From Psychromonas aquimarina ATCC BAA-1526 (GTDB lineage: Bacteria; Pseudomonadota; Gammaproteobacteria; Enterobacterales; Psychromonadaceae): a stretch of DNA of 64,000 bases. The stretch is from positions 23,981 through 87,980 of the forward strand of contig NZ_AUAM01000021.1 of the NCBI RefSeq assembly GCF_000428725.1, in the 5' to 3' direction. Under the pieces are notes generated by a model, which saw only the letters and a list, made by a program, of their open reading frames with translations, ran no database searches and was not told where the DNA came from. Numbering within the stretch: the stretch's first letter is position 1; the number at the start of each line of letters is the position of its first letter. The position numbers and the translations under genes were made by a program. This document shows positions 57,156 to 64,000 of this stretch, in pieces.

Positions 57156-57244
57156 GAGTTGCGATAGCAGGATTTGAACCTACGCCCTTCGCCTATGTCT
57201 ACAAATCACGAGCCCGACGAGCTACCAAGCTGTTCCAGCTCGCG
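57156..57244 (-). pseudogene. Initiator-tRNA pseudogene with anticodon-arm insertion
   Basis: The 5' half (CGCGAGCTGGAACAGC, then TTGGTAGCTCGTCGGGCTC) and 3' T-arm agree with the initiator tRNA, but the anticodon arm is replaced by a longer insert ending GGCGAAGG. Two acceptor pairs are lost and the end is CTC instead of CCA. The same GGCGAAGG junction and insert length occur in the broken copy at 56805-56874. Confidence 0.85.
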
Positions 57245-57376
57245 TCTGTACTTTATGATTCGATATACTTATCAAAACATTTAATCTTTTCTTTCTAACC
57301 TATCGTTAGAAAACGCCGACATTATATAGGCAATGTGATATTGAGGCAATCACTATTCATCGACATTATAAATATT

Positions 57377-57461
57377 TGGTGCGGATAGAGAGACTTGAAC
57401 TCTCACGACCGAAGTCATAGCCCCCTCAAGGCTACGTGTCTACCAATTCCACCATATCCGC
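57377..57461 (-). tRNA. leuU: tRNA-Leu (GAG)
   Basis: 85 nt with a long variable arm as expected for leucine. GCGGATA pairs with TATCCGC, the anticodon loop is TTGAGGG (anticodon GAG), the T-loop GTTCAAG is normal and CCA is encoded. It follows secG directly, as in E. coli. Confidence 0.95.
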
Positions 57462-57469
57462 TTATTTTA

Positions 57470-57793
57470 TTACTCTGGAATCTGAGTTGAAGTATCTACT
57501 TCTACAGCTGCTTCAGCAGGCTGTTCAACAGTCAGGTCTGAAAATGCTTCATCCGCTGTTACTTTATTTGTTGAAAGATTACCTAACACCAAACTCAACA
57601 CAAAAAAGGTAACGGCAAGAATAGCAGTTGTACGAGTCATAAAGTTACCAGCACCGCTAGCACCAAATACTGTATTTGAAGCACCTGAGCCAAAAGAAGC
57701 ACCCATACCTGCACCTTTACCCTGTTGAATTAATACAAATCCAATTAAGATAATTGCGACAATTAAATAAACAACTAACAGCATCTCATACAT
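57470..57793 (-). CDS. secG: Preprotein translocase subunit SecG
   Basis: A 107-residue membrane protein with two helices (about residues 2-22 and 54-72). LIQQGKGAGMGASFGSGASN and TVFGASGAGNFMTR-TTA are the diagnostic loop. It assists SecYE-mediated export. The acidic C-terminal tail is typical of gammaproteobacteria. leuU begins 8 nt downstream. Confidence 0.96.
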   Translation of the reverse strand: MYEMLLVVYLIVAIILIGFVLIQQGKGAGMGASFGSGASNTVFGASGAGNFMTRTTAILAVTFFVLSLVLGNLSTNKVTADEAFSDLTVEQPAEAAVEVDTSTQIPE

Positions 57794-57973
57794 AAAAATA
57801 TACCTAATTTATTCCAGAAAAACTTCTTGGTGCTCCACCAGAGAAGCGGGCGAATATTACCCAAAAAACTATAAAACCACAAGCGAATAACCAGACTATT
57901 TCATTCTTTTAAATAAAGCCGGGGTTAACTGCCCAAATTTCAAACAAAGCGTTGAAATAACAGACCAAACAAT

Positions 57974-58075
57974 GATAAATCACAAGCAGTCAAAATATGT
58001 GTTTAACCCCGGCACTCATCAGCCGGGTTGACAAAGGCAAAAAACACATATTTTCATTTCCACTTGTGATTTATC
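57974..58075. repeat. Three-helix inverted repeat between glmM and secG
   Basis: Nested arms: GATAAATCACAAG (57974-57986) with CTTGTGATTTATC (58063-58075); AAAATATGTGTTT (57992-58004) with AAACACATATTTT (58042-58054); AACCCCGGC (58005-58013) with GCCGGGTT (58022-58029, one bulged C). The first two helices are perfect 13-mers. It starts 2 nt after the glmM stop codon on the minus strand. No T-run follows. Confidence 0.85.
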
Positions 58076-58077
58076 TA

Positions 58078-59409
58078 TTAAGCTTTTACTTTATCAGCAA
58101 TCGCCTGAGCATAACCGCGAACAACTTCTTCTTTGTCATCGGCTTCTACCATTACCCTGAATACCGGTTCTGTACCTGACTTACGCAGTAATACCCGGCC
58201 GCGCTCGCCTAATAAGTCTTCAATACGCTTCTGCTCTGCAAGGATATCTTTATCCTGCAGAGGATCAATTTCATTATTAAAGCGTACATTAACTAAAACC
58301 TGCGGGTATTTTTTCATCCCCTGACGCAGTTCATGCAGTGTCATACGACTGCCCTGCATAGCGCTCATCACCTGCAGACCAGAAACAATACCGTCGCCAG
58401 TCGGTAGAAGATCGGAACAGATAACATGCCCGGAATTCTCTGCGCCGATACACCAGTTATTTTTGTTCATTAACTCCATAACGTGGCGGTCACCAACATC
58501 TGAACGTTCAAAGGGAATACCTAAAGTTTTTAACGCCTGCTCTAAACCAAGATTAGACATTTTAGTACCGACTGCGCCGCCTTTAAGCGTACCGGTACGC
58601 AGCTTATCGCGGGCAATAATATACAGCAGCTCATCACCATCTAAAATATAACCGGTATGATCCACCATCATCACACGGTCGCCGTCACCGTCAAATGCGA
58701 TACCATAATCTGCTTTTTCTTTAACAACACGCTCAGCTAATGCCTGCATACTGGTTGCACCGCAGTTTAGATTGATGTTTACGCCGTTCGGCTCAACACC
58801 CATAGAGATAACTTTAGCGCCAAGCTCATTTATAACTAAAGGCGCAATATGGTAAGTCGCACCGTTGGCACAATCGACCACTATTTTCAAACCGCTGAGA
58901 TCGTATTTAGTCGGGAAGGTACTTTTACAAAATTCAATATAACGCCCGGCAGCATCTTCAATACGGTAGGCTTTACCTAACTGGCTTGAATCAACACATT
59001 TCAGCTCTTTGTCAATTTCAGCTTCAATTTCCAGCTCAACCTGCTCGGATAACTTAGTACCTTTGTCGGAGAAAAACTTAATACCGTTATCATAATAAGG
59101 GTTATGCGATGCACTGATCACGATACCGGCAGTTGCTCGGAAAGTATGAGTTAAATAAGCAACAGCAGGAGTCGGCATAGGCCCCATTAATACAGGGCGC
59201 AGTCCGGCAGCCGTTAAACCGGCCTGCAGTGCGGCTTCCAGCATATAACCGGAAATACGCGGATCTTTACCAATTAATACTTTTTTTGAACCTGACTTAG
59301 CTAAAACACGACCGGCAGCCCAGCCCAGCTTTAAAGCAAACTCAGGCGTAATTAAAGAGGCGCCGACTTTACCGCGAATGCCGTCAGTACCAAAATATTT
59401 TTTCTTCAT
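58078..59409 (-). CDS. glmM: Phosphoglucosamine mutase
   Basis: A 443-residue enzyme (E. coli 445) that converts glucosamine-6-phosphate to glucosamine-1-phosphate for peptidoglycan and LPS. The active serine lies in [15 protein letters not shown], the metal loop is [12 protein letters not shown], and the sugar-binding loop [13 protein letters not shown] chose ATG 59409 ([16 protein letters not shown]), the family start, over an upstream in-frame start within folP. Confidence 0.97.
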   Translation of the reverse strand: MKKKYFGTDGIRGKVGASLITPEFALKLGWAAGRVLAKSGSKKVLIGKDPRISGYMLEAALQAGLTAAGLRPVLMGPMPTPAVAYLTHTFRATAGIVISASHNPYYDNGIKFFSDKGTKLSEQVELEIEAEIDKELKCVDSSQLGKAYRIEDAAGRYIEFCKSTFPTKYDLSGLKIVVDCANGATYHIAPLVINELGAKVISMGVEPNGVNINLNCGATSMQALAERVVKEKADYGIAFDGDGDRVMMVDHTGYILDGDELLYIIARDKLRTGTLKGGAVGTKMSNLGLEQALKTLGIPFERSDVGDRHVMELMNKNNWCIGAENSGHVICSDLLPTGDGIVSGLQVMSAMQGSRMTLHELRQGMKKYPQVLVNVRFNNEIDPLQDKDILAEQKRIEDLLGERGRVLLRKSGTEPVFRVMVEADDKEEVVRGYAQAIADKVKA

Positions 59410-59434
59410 GGTTTTCTCTTCTTGTAAAAATGTA

Positions 59435-60265
59435 TTATTTAAATGAATTAACTGCTTGTAAAACTTTGATGACATCAACGGTTTCCGCAACATCATGTAC
59501 CCTAATGATCTGCGAGCCCTGCTGCATCGCAATCATCGCGCCCGCAAGACTGCCTGCCAGACGCGTATTTATATCACGATTTAATAATTGACCAAACATT
59601 GATTTTCTAGAAACTCCTGTGAGAACAGGAAATCCTAACTCTACAAAGCTTCTGGTAGCGCCAAGCAGCTCAAAATTATGCTCAAGCTGCTTTCCGAAAC
59701 CAAAACCCAGATCAAGTATGATATTGTCTTTATTCATACCGTTTTCGATGCACAACTGCGCGCGCTTTAATAAAAAGCTTTTCACCTGCTCAACCACATT
59801 ATCGTATTGCGGTGCGCTCTGCATCGACCTAGGCTGTCCCTGCATATGCATTAGACAAACCGGCACATCCGCTTTTACTGCAGCCAGCAGTGCGCCATCT
59901 TCACGCAGCGCCCGCACATCGTTAATCAGATCTGCTCCCGCATTTACAGCTTCCTGCATCACTTGCGCTTTACTAGTGTCAATCGAAATCCAGCAGTCTA
60001 AATTTTTATTTATTTTCTCGATAACCGGTATAACCCGGTCTAACTCCTGCTGAAGAGCGACATCAGAGGCGCCTGGACGGGTCGATTCTCCACCGATATC
60101 AATAATAGCAGCGCCCTGCTCAACCATCTCAGCAGCTTGTTTTAAAGCGTCATTTTTATCAGCAAAACGACCGCCGTCGGAGAAGGAGTCAGGTGTCACA
60201 TTTAATATGCCCATCACCTTAGGCACACTTAAATCCAGTATTTTATTTCTACTCTGCAGCTGCAT
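59435..60265 (-). CDS. folP: Dihydropteroate synthase
   Basis: A 276-residue folate enzyme and sulfonamide target. [18 protein letters not shown] and [14 protein letters not shown] are diagnostic; the end has [15 protein letters not shown] chose ATG 60265 because GGAG lies 8 nt upstream, whereas the ATG at 60277 directly abuts the T-run of the ftsH terminator. It sits between ftsH and glmM as in E. coli. Confidence 0.96.
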   Translation of the reverse strand: MQLQSRNKILDLSVPKVMGILNVTPDSFSDGGRFADKNDALKQAAEMVEQGAAIIDIGGESTRPGASDVALQQELDRVIPVIEKINKNLDCWISIDTSKAQVMQEAVNAGADLINDVRALREDGALLAAVKADVPVCLMHMQGQPRSMQSAPQYDNVVEQVKSFLLKRAQLCIENGMNKDNIILDLGFGFGKQLEHNFELLGATRSFVELGFPVLTGVSRKSMFGQLLNRDINTRLAGSLAGAMIAMQQGSQIIRVHDVAETVDVIKVLQAVNSFK

Positions 60266-60277
60266 TTTATTCTCCAT

Positions 60278-60307
60278 AAAAAAAACCTAAGCAAGCTTAG
60301 GTTTTTT
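60278..60307. terminator. Terminator between ftsH and folP
   Basis: CCTAAGC (60286-60292), loop AA, GCTTAGG (60295-60301), with A-run on the left and T-run on the right. It ends the ftsH message and suggests that folP-glmM depends on readthrough or its own promoter. Confidence 0.85.
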
Positions 60308-60334
60308 ATTAATTCGTATCACACCGTTCAGCGT

Positions 60335-62236
60335 TTACTGTTCGTCTTTTTTCTCTTCACTTTCAACAATAACTGCTTCTTCAGTGTCTTCTTTTTCAAC
60401 AGATTCAGCTTTAGTTTCCACCTCAACTTCATCAGTCCAGTCTGACGGTGCGCGCACCTCTACACGTGCCATTAAATCATCTACTTGTGCTGTGTCAATG
60501 GTTTCAAACTTCATTAATGCATCTTTCATAGCATGCAGAATATCAATGTTATCAGTTAATATTTTTTCTGCACGCCCGTAGTTATTCTCAATGATAGATT
60601 TAACTTCATCATCAATAATTTTACCCGTTTCATGAGAGACAACGTTCGAACGTAATGTATTTGAGTCAGCTGCTAATAGAATAGGTCCTAATTTATCAGA
60701 GAACCCCCATTCTGTAACCATTGCACGGGCAATAGATGAAGCCTGTTTAATATCCTGCGACGCACCTGTAGAAACTTTACCTTTACCGTAAATCAGTTCT
60801 TCTGCAATTCGGCCGCCGTACGCCACTGAAATACTGCTTTCTAATTCAGTACGATTCTGGCTGATCTGATCACCTTCAGGTAAAAACTGCGTTACACCTA
60901 ATGCACGTCCGCGCGGAATAATAGTCACTTTATGAATTGGATGATGCTGAGGTACCAGCTTCGCAACAATTGCATGTCCGGCTTCATGATAAGCTGTTGA
61001 CTCTTTATCTTCTTCACGCATCACTAGACTGCGGCGTTCGGCCCCCATTAAGATCTTATCACGCGCTTGTTCAAAATCTTCTTTAGTTACAGTACGTTTG
61101 TTACCACGAGCAGCAAAAAGAGCAGCTTCATTAACTAAGTTCGCAAGATCTGCACCGGAGAAACCAGGCGTACCACGTGCTAGAACATTAGCTTTAACAT
61201 CTTCACATAGCGGAACTTTGCGCATATGAACATTTAAAATCTGTTCACGGCCGCGTACATCCGGTAAACCGACAACAACTTGACGGTCAAAACGTCCAGG
61301 ACGTAATAGAGCAGCATCAAGTACATCTGGACGGTTAGTTGCGGCAATAACGATAATACCTTCATTACCTTCAAAACCATCCATTTCAACTAACAGCTGA
61401 TTTAATGTCTGCTCACGTTCATCATTACCGCCGCCGACACCGGCACCACGCTGACGACCAACCGCATCAATCTCATCAATAAAAACGATACACGGCGCTG
61501 ATTTCTTTGCCTGTTCGAACATATCACGTACACGAGATGCACCGACACCAACAAACATTTCTACAAAGTCAGAGCCTGAAATAGCAAAGAAAGGTACTTT
61601 TGCTTCACCGGCAATCGCTTTTGCCAGTAAGGTTTTACCTGTACCAGGAGGACCCACTAACAAGACACCAGTAGGAATACGCCCGCCCAGCTTCTGGAAT
61701 TTTGAAGAATCTTTTAAATAATCAACTAACTCTTTAACATCTTCTTTAGCTTCATCACAGCCGGCTACATCTGTAAAAGTTGTTTTGATCTGGTCTTCAC
61801 CCATCAGTTTAGCTTTACTCTTACCAAACGACATTGCACCGCCTTTACCGCCGCCCTGCATATTACGCATAAAGAACACCCATACGCCGATCAGCAGCAG
61901 CATAGGGAACCAGGAAACAAAAATAGAAGCTAGGAAACTTGTTTCTTCCGGCGGAATACCTTCAACCTGAACATTGTGTTTGATTAAATCATTTAACAGA
62001 TCCAGATCCGGTGCTGGAATATAAGTAACAAAAGGCGTCTGATTACTTTTCAGCCCTTTAATTACCTGCCCGTCAATCTTAACCTGCTGAATCTGTCCCT
62101 GGCTGACTTCTTTGACGAATGTTGTGTAGTCCATTTGGGAACTTTTCCCTTCCTCTGCCCCAAACCCCTGGAATAGAGACATCAATACTACTGCGATGAC
62201 TAGCCACAATATCAGGTTTTTTGCCATGTCGTTCAA
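60335..62236 (-). CDS. ftsH: ATP-dependent zinc metalloprotease FtsH
   Basis: A 633-residue membrane AAA+ protease. Two membrane helices flank a periplasmic domain, with Walker A GPPGTGKT, Walker [16 protein letters not shown], the SRH region [19 protein letters not shown] and zinc site HEAGH. It degrades unstable membrane and regulatory proteins. GAGG lies 8 nt before a TTG at 62236 (TTG-AAC-GAC-ATG), whereas the ATG at 62227 has none, so I keep the TTG start. The acidic C-terminal tail is longer in Glu than in E. coli. Confidence 0.97.
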   Translation of the reverse strand: MNDMAKNLILWLVIAVVLMSLFQGFGAEEGKSSQMDYTTFVKEVSQGQIQQVKIDGQVIKGLKSNQTPFVTYIPAPDLDLLNDLIKHNVQVEGIPPEETSFLASIFVSWFPMLLLIGVWVFFMRNMQGGGKGGAMSFGKSKAKLMGEDQIKTTFTDVAGCDEAKEDVKELVDYLKDSSKFQKLGGRIPTGVLLVGPPGTGKTLLAKAIAGEAKVPFFAISGSDFVEMFVGVGASRVRDMFEQAKKSAPCIVFIDEIDAVGRQRGAGVGGGNDEREQTLNQLLVEMDGFEGNEGIIVIAATNRPDVLDAALLRPGRFDRQVVVGLPDVRGREQILNVHMRKVPLCEDVKANVLARGTPGFSGADLANLVNEAALFAARGNKRTVTKEDFEQARDKILMGAERRSLVMREEDKESTAYHEAGHAIVAKLVPQHHPIHKVTIIPRGRALGVTQFLPEGDQISQNRTELESSISVAYGGRIAEELIYGKGKVSTGASQDIKQASSIARAMVTEWGFSDKLGPILLAADSNTLRSNVVSHETGKIIDDEVKSIIENNYGRAEKILTDNIDILHAMKDALMKFETIDTAQVDDLMARVEVRAPSDWTDEVEVETKAESVEKEDTEEAVIVESEEKKDEQ

Positions 62237-62391
62237 GATGTAAACCTCATGTTAATTAATATAAATTTCTTAGTAGACTACTACAGTTTAAAAAGCGTCG
62301 CTACTAAATATGTTTAGTACAGATAAGCCGCATCACTAATAGTTTCACCAGCATGTAAATATCTGCTTGTTACAGCTTAAAAAATAACTTT

Positions 62392-63045
62392 CTACGGTTT
62401 AAATCCCGTTGCAACTAAATAAACTTCACGCGAACGTGAACGGGAAGAATCGGGTTTACGTGTTTTCACTGTTTTAAACACTTTACGCACCTCTCCCATA
62501 AACGCTTCAAAGTCAGCGCCCATAAATACTTTTACAATAAAACTGCCGTCTTTAACTAAAACATCACGACACATATCTAGTGCCAGTTCAACTAAATACA
62601 TTGATTTAGGCTGATCAATAGCGGCACTGCCGGTCATATTCGGCGCCATATCAGAAAGAACAACATCAACTTTATTGTCACCGATACGCTTTAACAGCGC
62701 ATTTAAAACACTCTCTTCACGAAAATCACCCTGTAAAAAATCAACGCCGGCAATTGAATCCATCGATAAAATATCACAGGCAATCACTTTACCGTTTAAA
62801 CCAACCGTATCAACAGCCCACTGCGACCAGCTGCCGGGAGCGGCTCCCAGATCAACAACCGTCATACCGGAACGAATTAATTTGTCTTTTTTATTGATCT
62901 CATCAAGTTTAAAAACCGCGCGTGAACGTAAACCTTTTTTATTGGCTTCTTTAACATAAAAATCATTTACGTGTTCCTGCATCCAGCGTTTTGAGCTCGC
63001 AGATGCTGTTTTTTTAAGACGATTTGAATTATCGCTTTTAGACAT
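62392..63045 (-). CDS. rlmE: 23S rRNA 2'-O-methyltransferase (U2552)
   Basis: A 217-residue RrmJ/FtsJ enzyme. The SAM motif is [17 protein letters not shown] and the catalytic K-D-K-E tetrad is found in RAVFKL, LSDMAPN, FIVKVF and SREVYL. It methylates 23S rRNA in the 50S A loop. It lies upstream of ftsH as in E. coli, with a 155-bp gap. Confidence 0.96.
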   Translation of the reverse strand: MSKSDNSNRLKKTASASSKRWMQEHVNDFYVKEANKKGLRSRAVFKLDEINKKDKLIRSGMTVVDLGAAPGSWSQWAVDTVGLNGKVIACDILSMDSIAGVDFLQGDFREESVLNALLKRIGDNKVDVVLSDMAPNMTGSAAIDQPKSMYLVELALDMCRDVLVKDGSFIVKVFMGADFEAFMGEVRKVFKTVKTRKPDSSRSRSREVYLVATGFKP

Positions 63046-63271
63046 TAGTGTGTTCCTTAAAATTTTATCGCAACTGTATTATACCCAATAAATCTGCATA
63101 CAGGGTGCAGCATAGTAAAACAGCCGACAGAAGCCCCTCTCAGCGCGGCTGAAATATCATTTTATTAATACAGTTATTCTTCTAATTGGTGATAAATAAC
63201 AATCCAAATAGTAAAGGTTAATATTTAAGGGTAGAATGAACCGTTTTCAACCCTTAATGAAAGAAATTTGC

Positions 63272-63568
63272 ATGAAATTATCCAATAAACAAAAGAAGCA
63301 CCTGAAAGGTCTTGCTCACAGTTTAAAACCTGTTGTTCTACTTGGCCAGAACGGCCTGACTGAAGGCGTATTAGCAGAAATAGAGAATGCCCTTAACTTT
63401 CACGAATTAATCAAAGTAAAAATTGCTACTGATGATCGTGAAGTTAAACAGTTAATTATTGATGCAATTGTTCGTGAGACAGAAGCACTTAATATTGCCA
63501 AAATTGGTCATATAGTGGTTTTATTCCGCCAAAGCGACAATAAAAAAATAGAATTACCGCGTAAATAA
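63272..63568 (+). CDS. yhbY: Ribosome assembly RNA-binding protein YhbY
   Basis: A 98-residue CRM-domain protein: MKLSNKQKKHLKGLAHSLKP, VVLLGQNGLTEGVLAEIENA and a C-terminal IELPRK, near-identical in pattern to E. coli YhbY. It binds pre-50S particles. I chose ATG 63272 over upstream frames because it matches the family start. It is divergent from rlmE, as in E. coli. Confidence 0.95.
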   Translation: MKLSNKQKKHLKGLAHSLKPVVLLGQNGLTEGVLAEIENALNFHELIKVKIATDDREVKQLIIDAIVRETEALNIAKIGHIVVLFRQSDNKKIELPRK

Positions 63569-63655
63569 TTTTATTCCAAGCAGCTAGTGCAGAGAATACA
63601 AATATAGAGCGTTTAGTTCATAAAAAAGCCCAGTTTTCACTGCAATGCCGTTCGG

Positions 63656-64000
63656 TTAAGCAATTTTAGGCTTATATCTTAACGGGTACCTTGATGGTAT
63701 ATAAAGCACTGAACGTGGAAACGTTCGGTGTTTTCTTTTTTTAGGCAAGATAAAATGCTTAACATCTTCGCGCATAAGCTGTAATTTTTTCGGAATTGTG
63801 CCGTTACCTGAGAGTGCATATCCGCGGATCTGCATATCTATAATGCAAATAGCTGATGTAAAGCTAACTCGGGTAGGCTCGACCTTTGCTTCTTGGGCTA
63901 TATGTACCATTTCAAGTCGGATCAAGTTATACCCAAGTAATACTCCCCATAACTCCTGCCTTACCCCTTCTGGAAAACGACTACGCAATGTTATCTCACC
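63656..64000 (-). mobile_element. IS4-family transposase, C-terminal part (runs off the right edge)
   Basis: The frame is open from the window edge to a stop at 63656. GVRQELWGVLLGYNLIRLEM and KVEPTRVSFTSAICII match the C-terminal domain of IS4-family DDE transposases (RQELWGVLLAYNLIR, the YREK-side region). It lies 87 bp after yhbY. The CTGCAATGCCGTTCGG-TTAAG stretch (about 63640-63660) may be near the IS end. The rest is outside the window, so completeness is unknown. Confidence 0.8.

Noticed and set aside
59410..59532. 41-residue N-terminal extension of GlmM
   Set aside because: It overlaps folP and the family start [13 protein letters not shown] is clear at 59409.
63656..64000. Host gene of unknown function next to yhbY
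   Set aside because: The RQELWGVLLGYNLIR block is an IS4-family transposase signature, so it is a mobile element.

Overview
The window looks like chromosomal DNA of a marine gammaproteobacterium, probably close to Psychromonas or another Alteromonadales/Vibrionales-type genus. The evidence is moderately AT-leaning DNA, a NhaD sodium/proton antiporter, a TIGR02808 small protein and a DUF3360 permease (both, from memory, typical of Vibrio-like marine bacteria). The block from 43.9 to 63.6 kb also keeps the enterobacterial order yhbY / rlmE-ftsH-folP-glmM-secG-leuU-metY-rimP-nusA-infB-rbfA-truB-rpsO-pnp. The genus is an inference; no search was run.

Layout. 0-8.5 kb: accessory genes, comprising an endonuclease/exonuclease/phosphatase-family protein, a MerR-methyltransferase fusion, an acetyltransferase, an orphan periplasmic protein, a decayed DUF808 gene, two tandem paralogous periplasmic binding proteins, and a cysteine-desulfhydrase-like enzyme divergent from a DecR-type Lrp/AsnC regulator. 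8.5-24.7 kb: AsmA, a chemoreceptor, a cold-shock protein, a TDT transporter with a divergent LysR regulator, aroC-prmB and divergent smrB, a second orphan periplasmic protein, nhaD, an Upf1-like helicase behind a broken zinc-ribbon gene, sixA and a 46-residue membrane peptide. 25-32 kb: a compact moxR-DUF58-DUF4381-batA-batB/C-batD operon. 32-40.5 kb: two polar amino-acid ABC importers, aapJQMP (general L-amino acids) and artPJQM (arginine type, preceded by an ARG box). 40.6-42.8 kb: satP and a DUF3360 permease.

The housekeeping block has strange ground in and around it. Downstream of pnp lie decayed partial copies of the pnp 3' end interleaved with three copies of a hairpin repeat. The intergenic region before truB's downstream neighbour holds the clear wreck of an EAL phosphodiesterase gene. 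The initiator-tRNA locus has two intact genes plus at least three tRNA-like relics, two of which carry the same hairpin with a compensatory base change. A three-helix inverted repeat of about 100 nt sits directly after glmM. A MITE-like element has inserted in the art operon between the binding-protein gene and its terminator.

How the genes work together. The central block supplies translation initiation, ribosome maturation, RNA turnover, protein quality control and cell-wall/folate precursors. Both ABC importers have a hairpin terminator after the binding-protein gene, which would favour a large excess of binding protein over permease. The moxR-bat cluster is an envelope-stress-type ATPase/VWA assembly. 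A ToxR/ToxS-like membrane regulator pair lies next to a periplasmic TPM-PDZ protein. An IS4-family transposase fragment runs off the right edge. I see no CRISPR array, prophage or recognisable new defence system; the most unusual material is in the non-coding repeats and gene relics.
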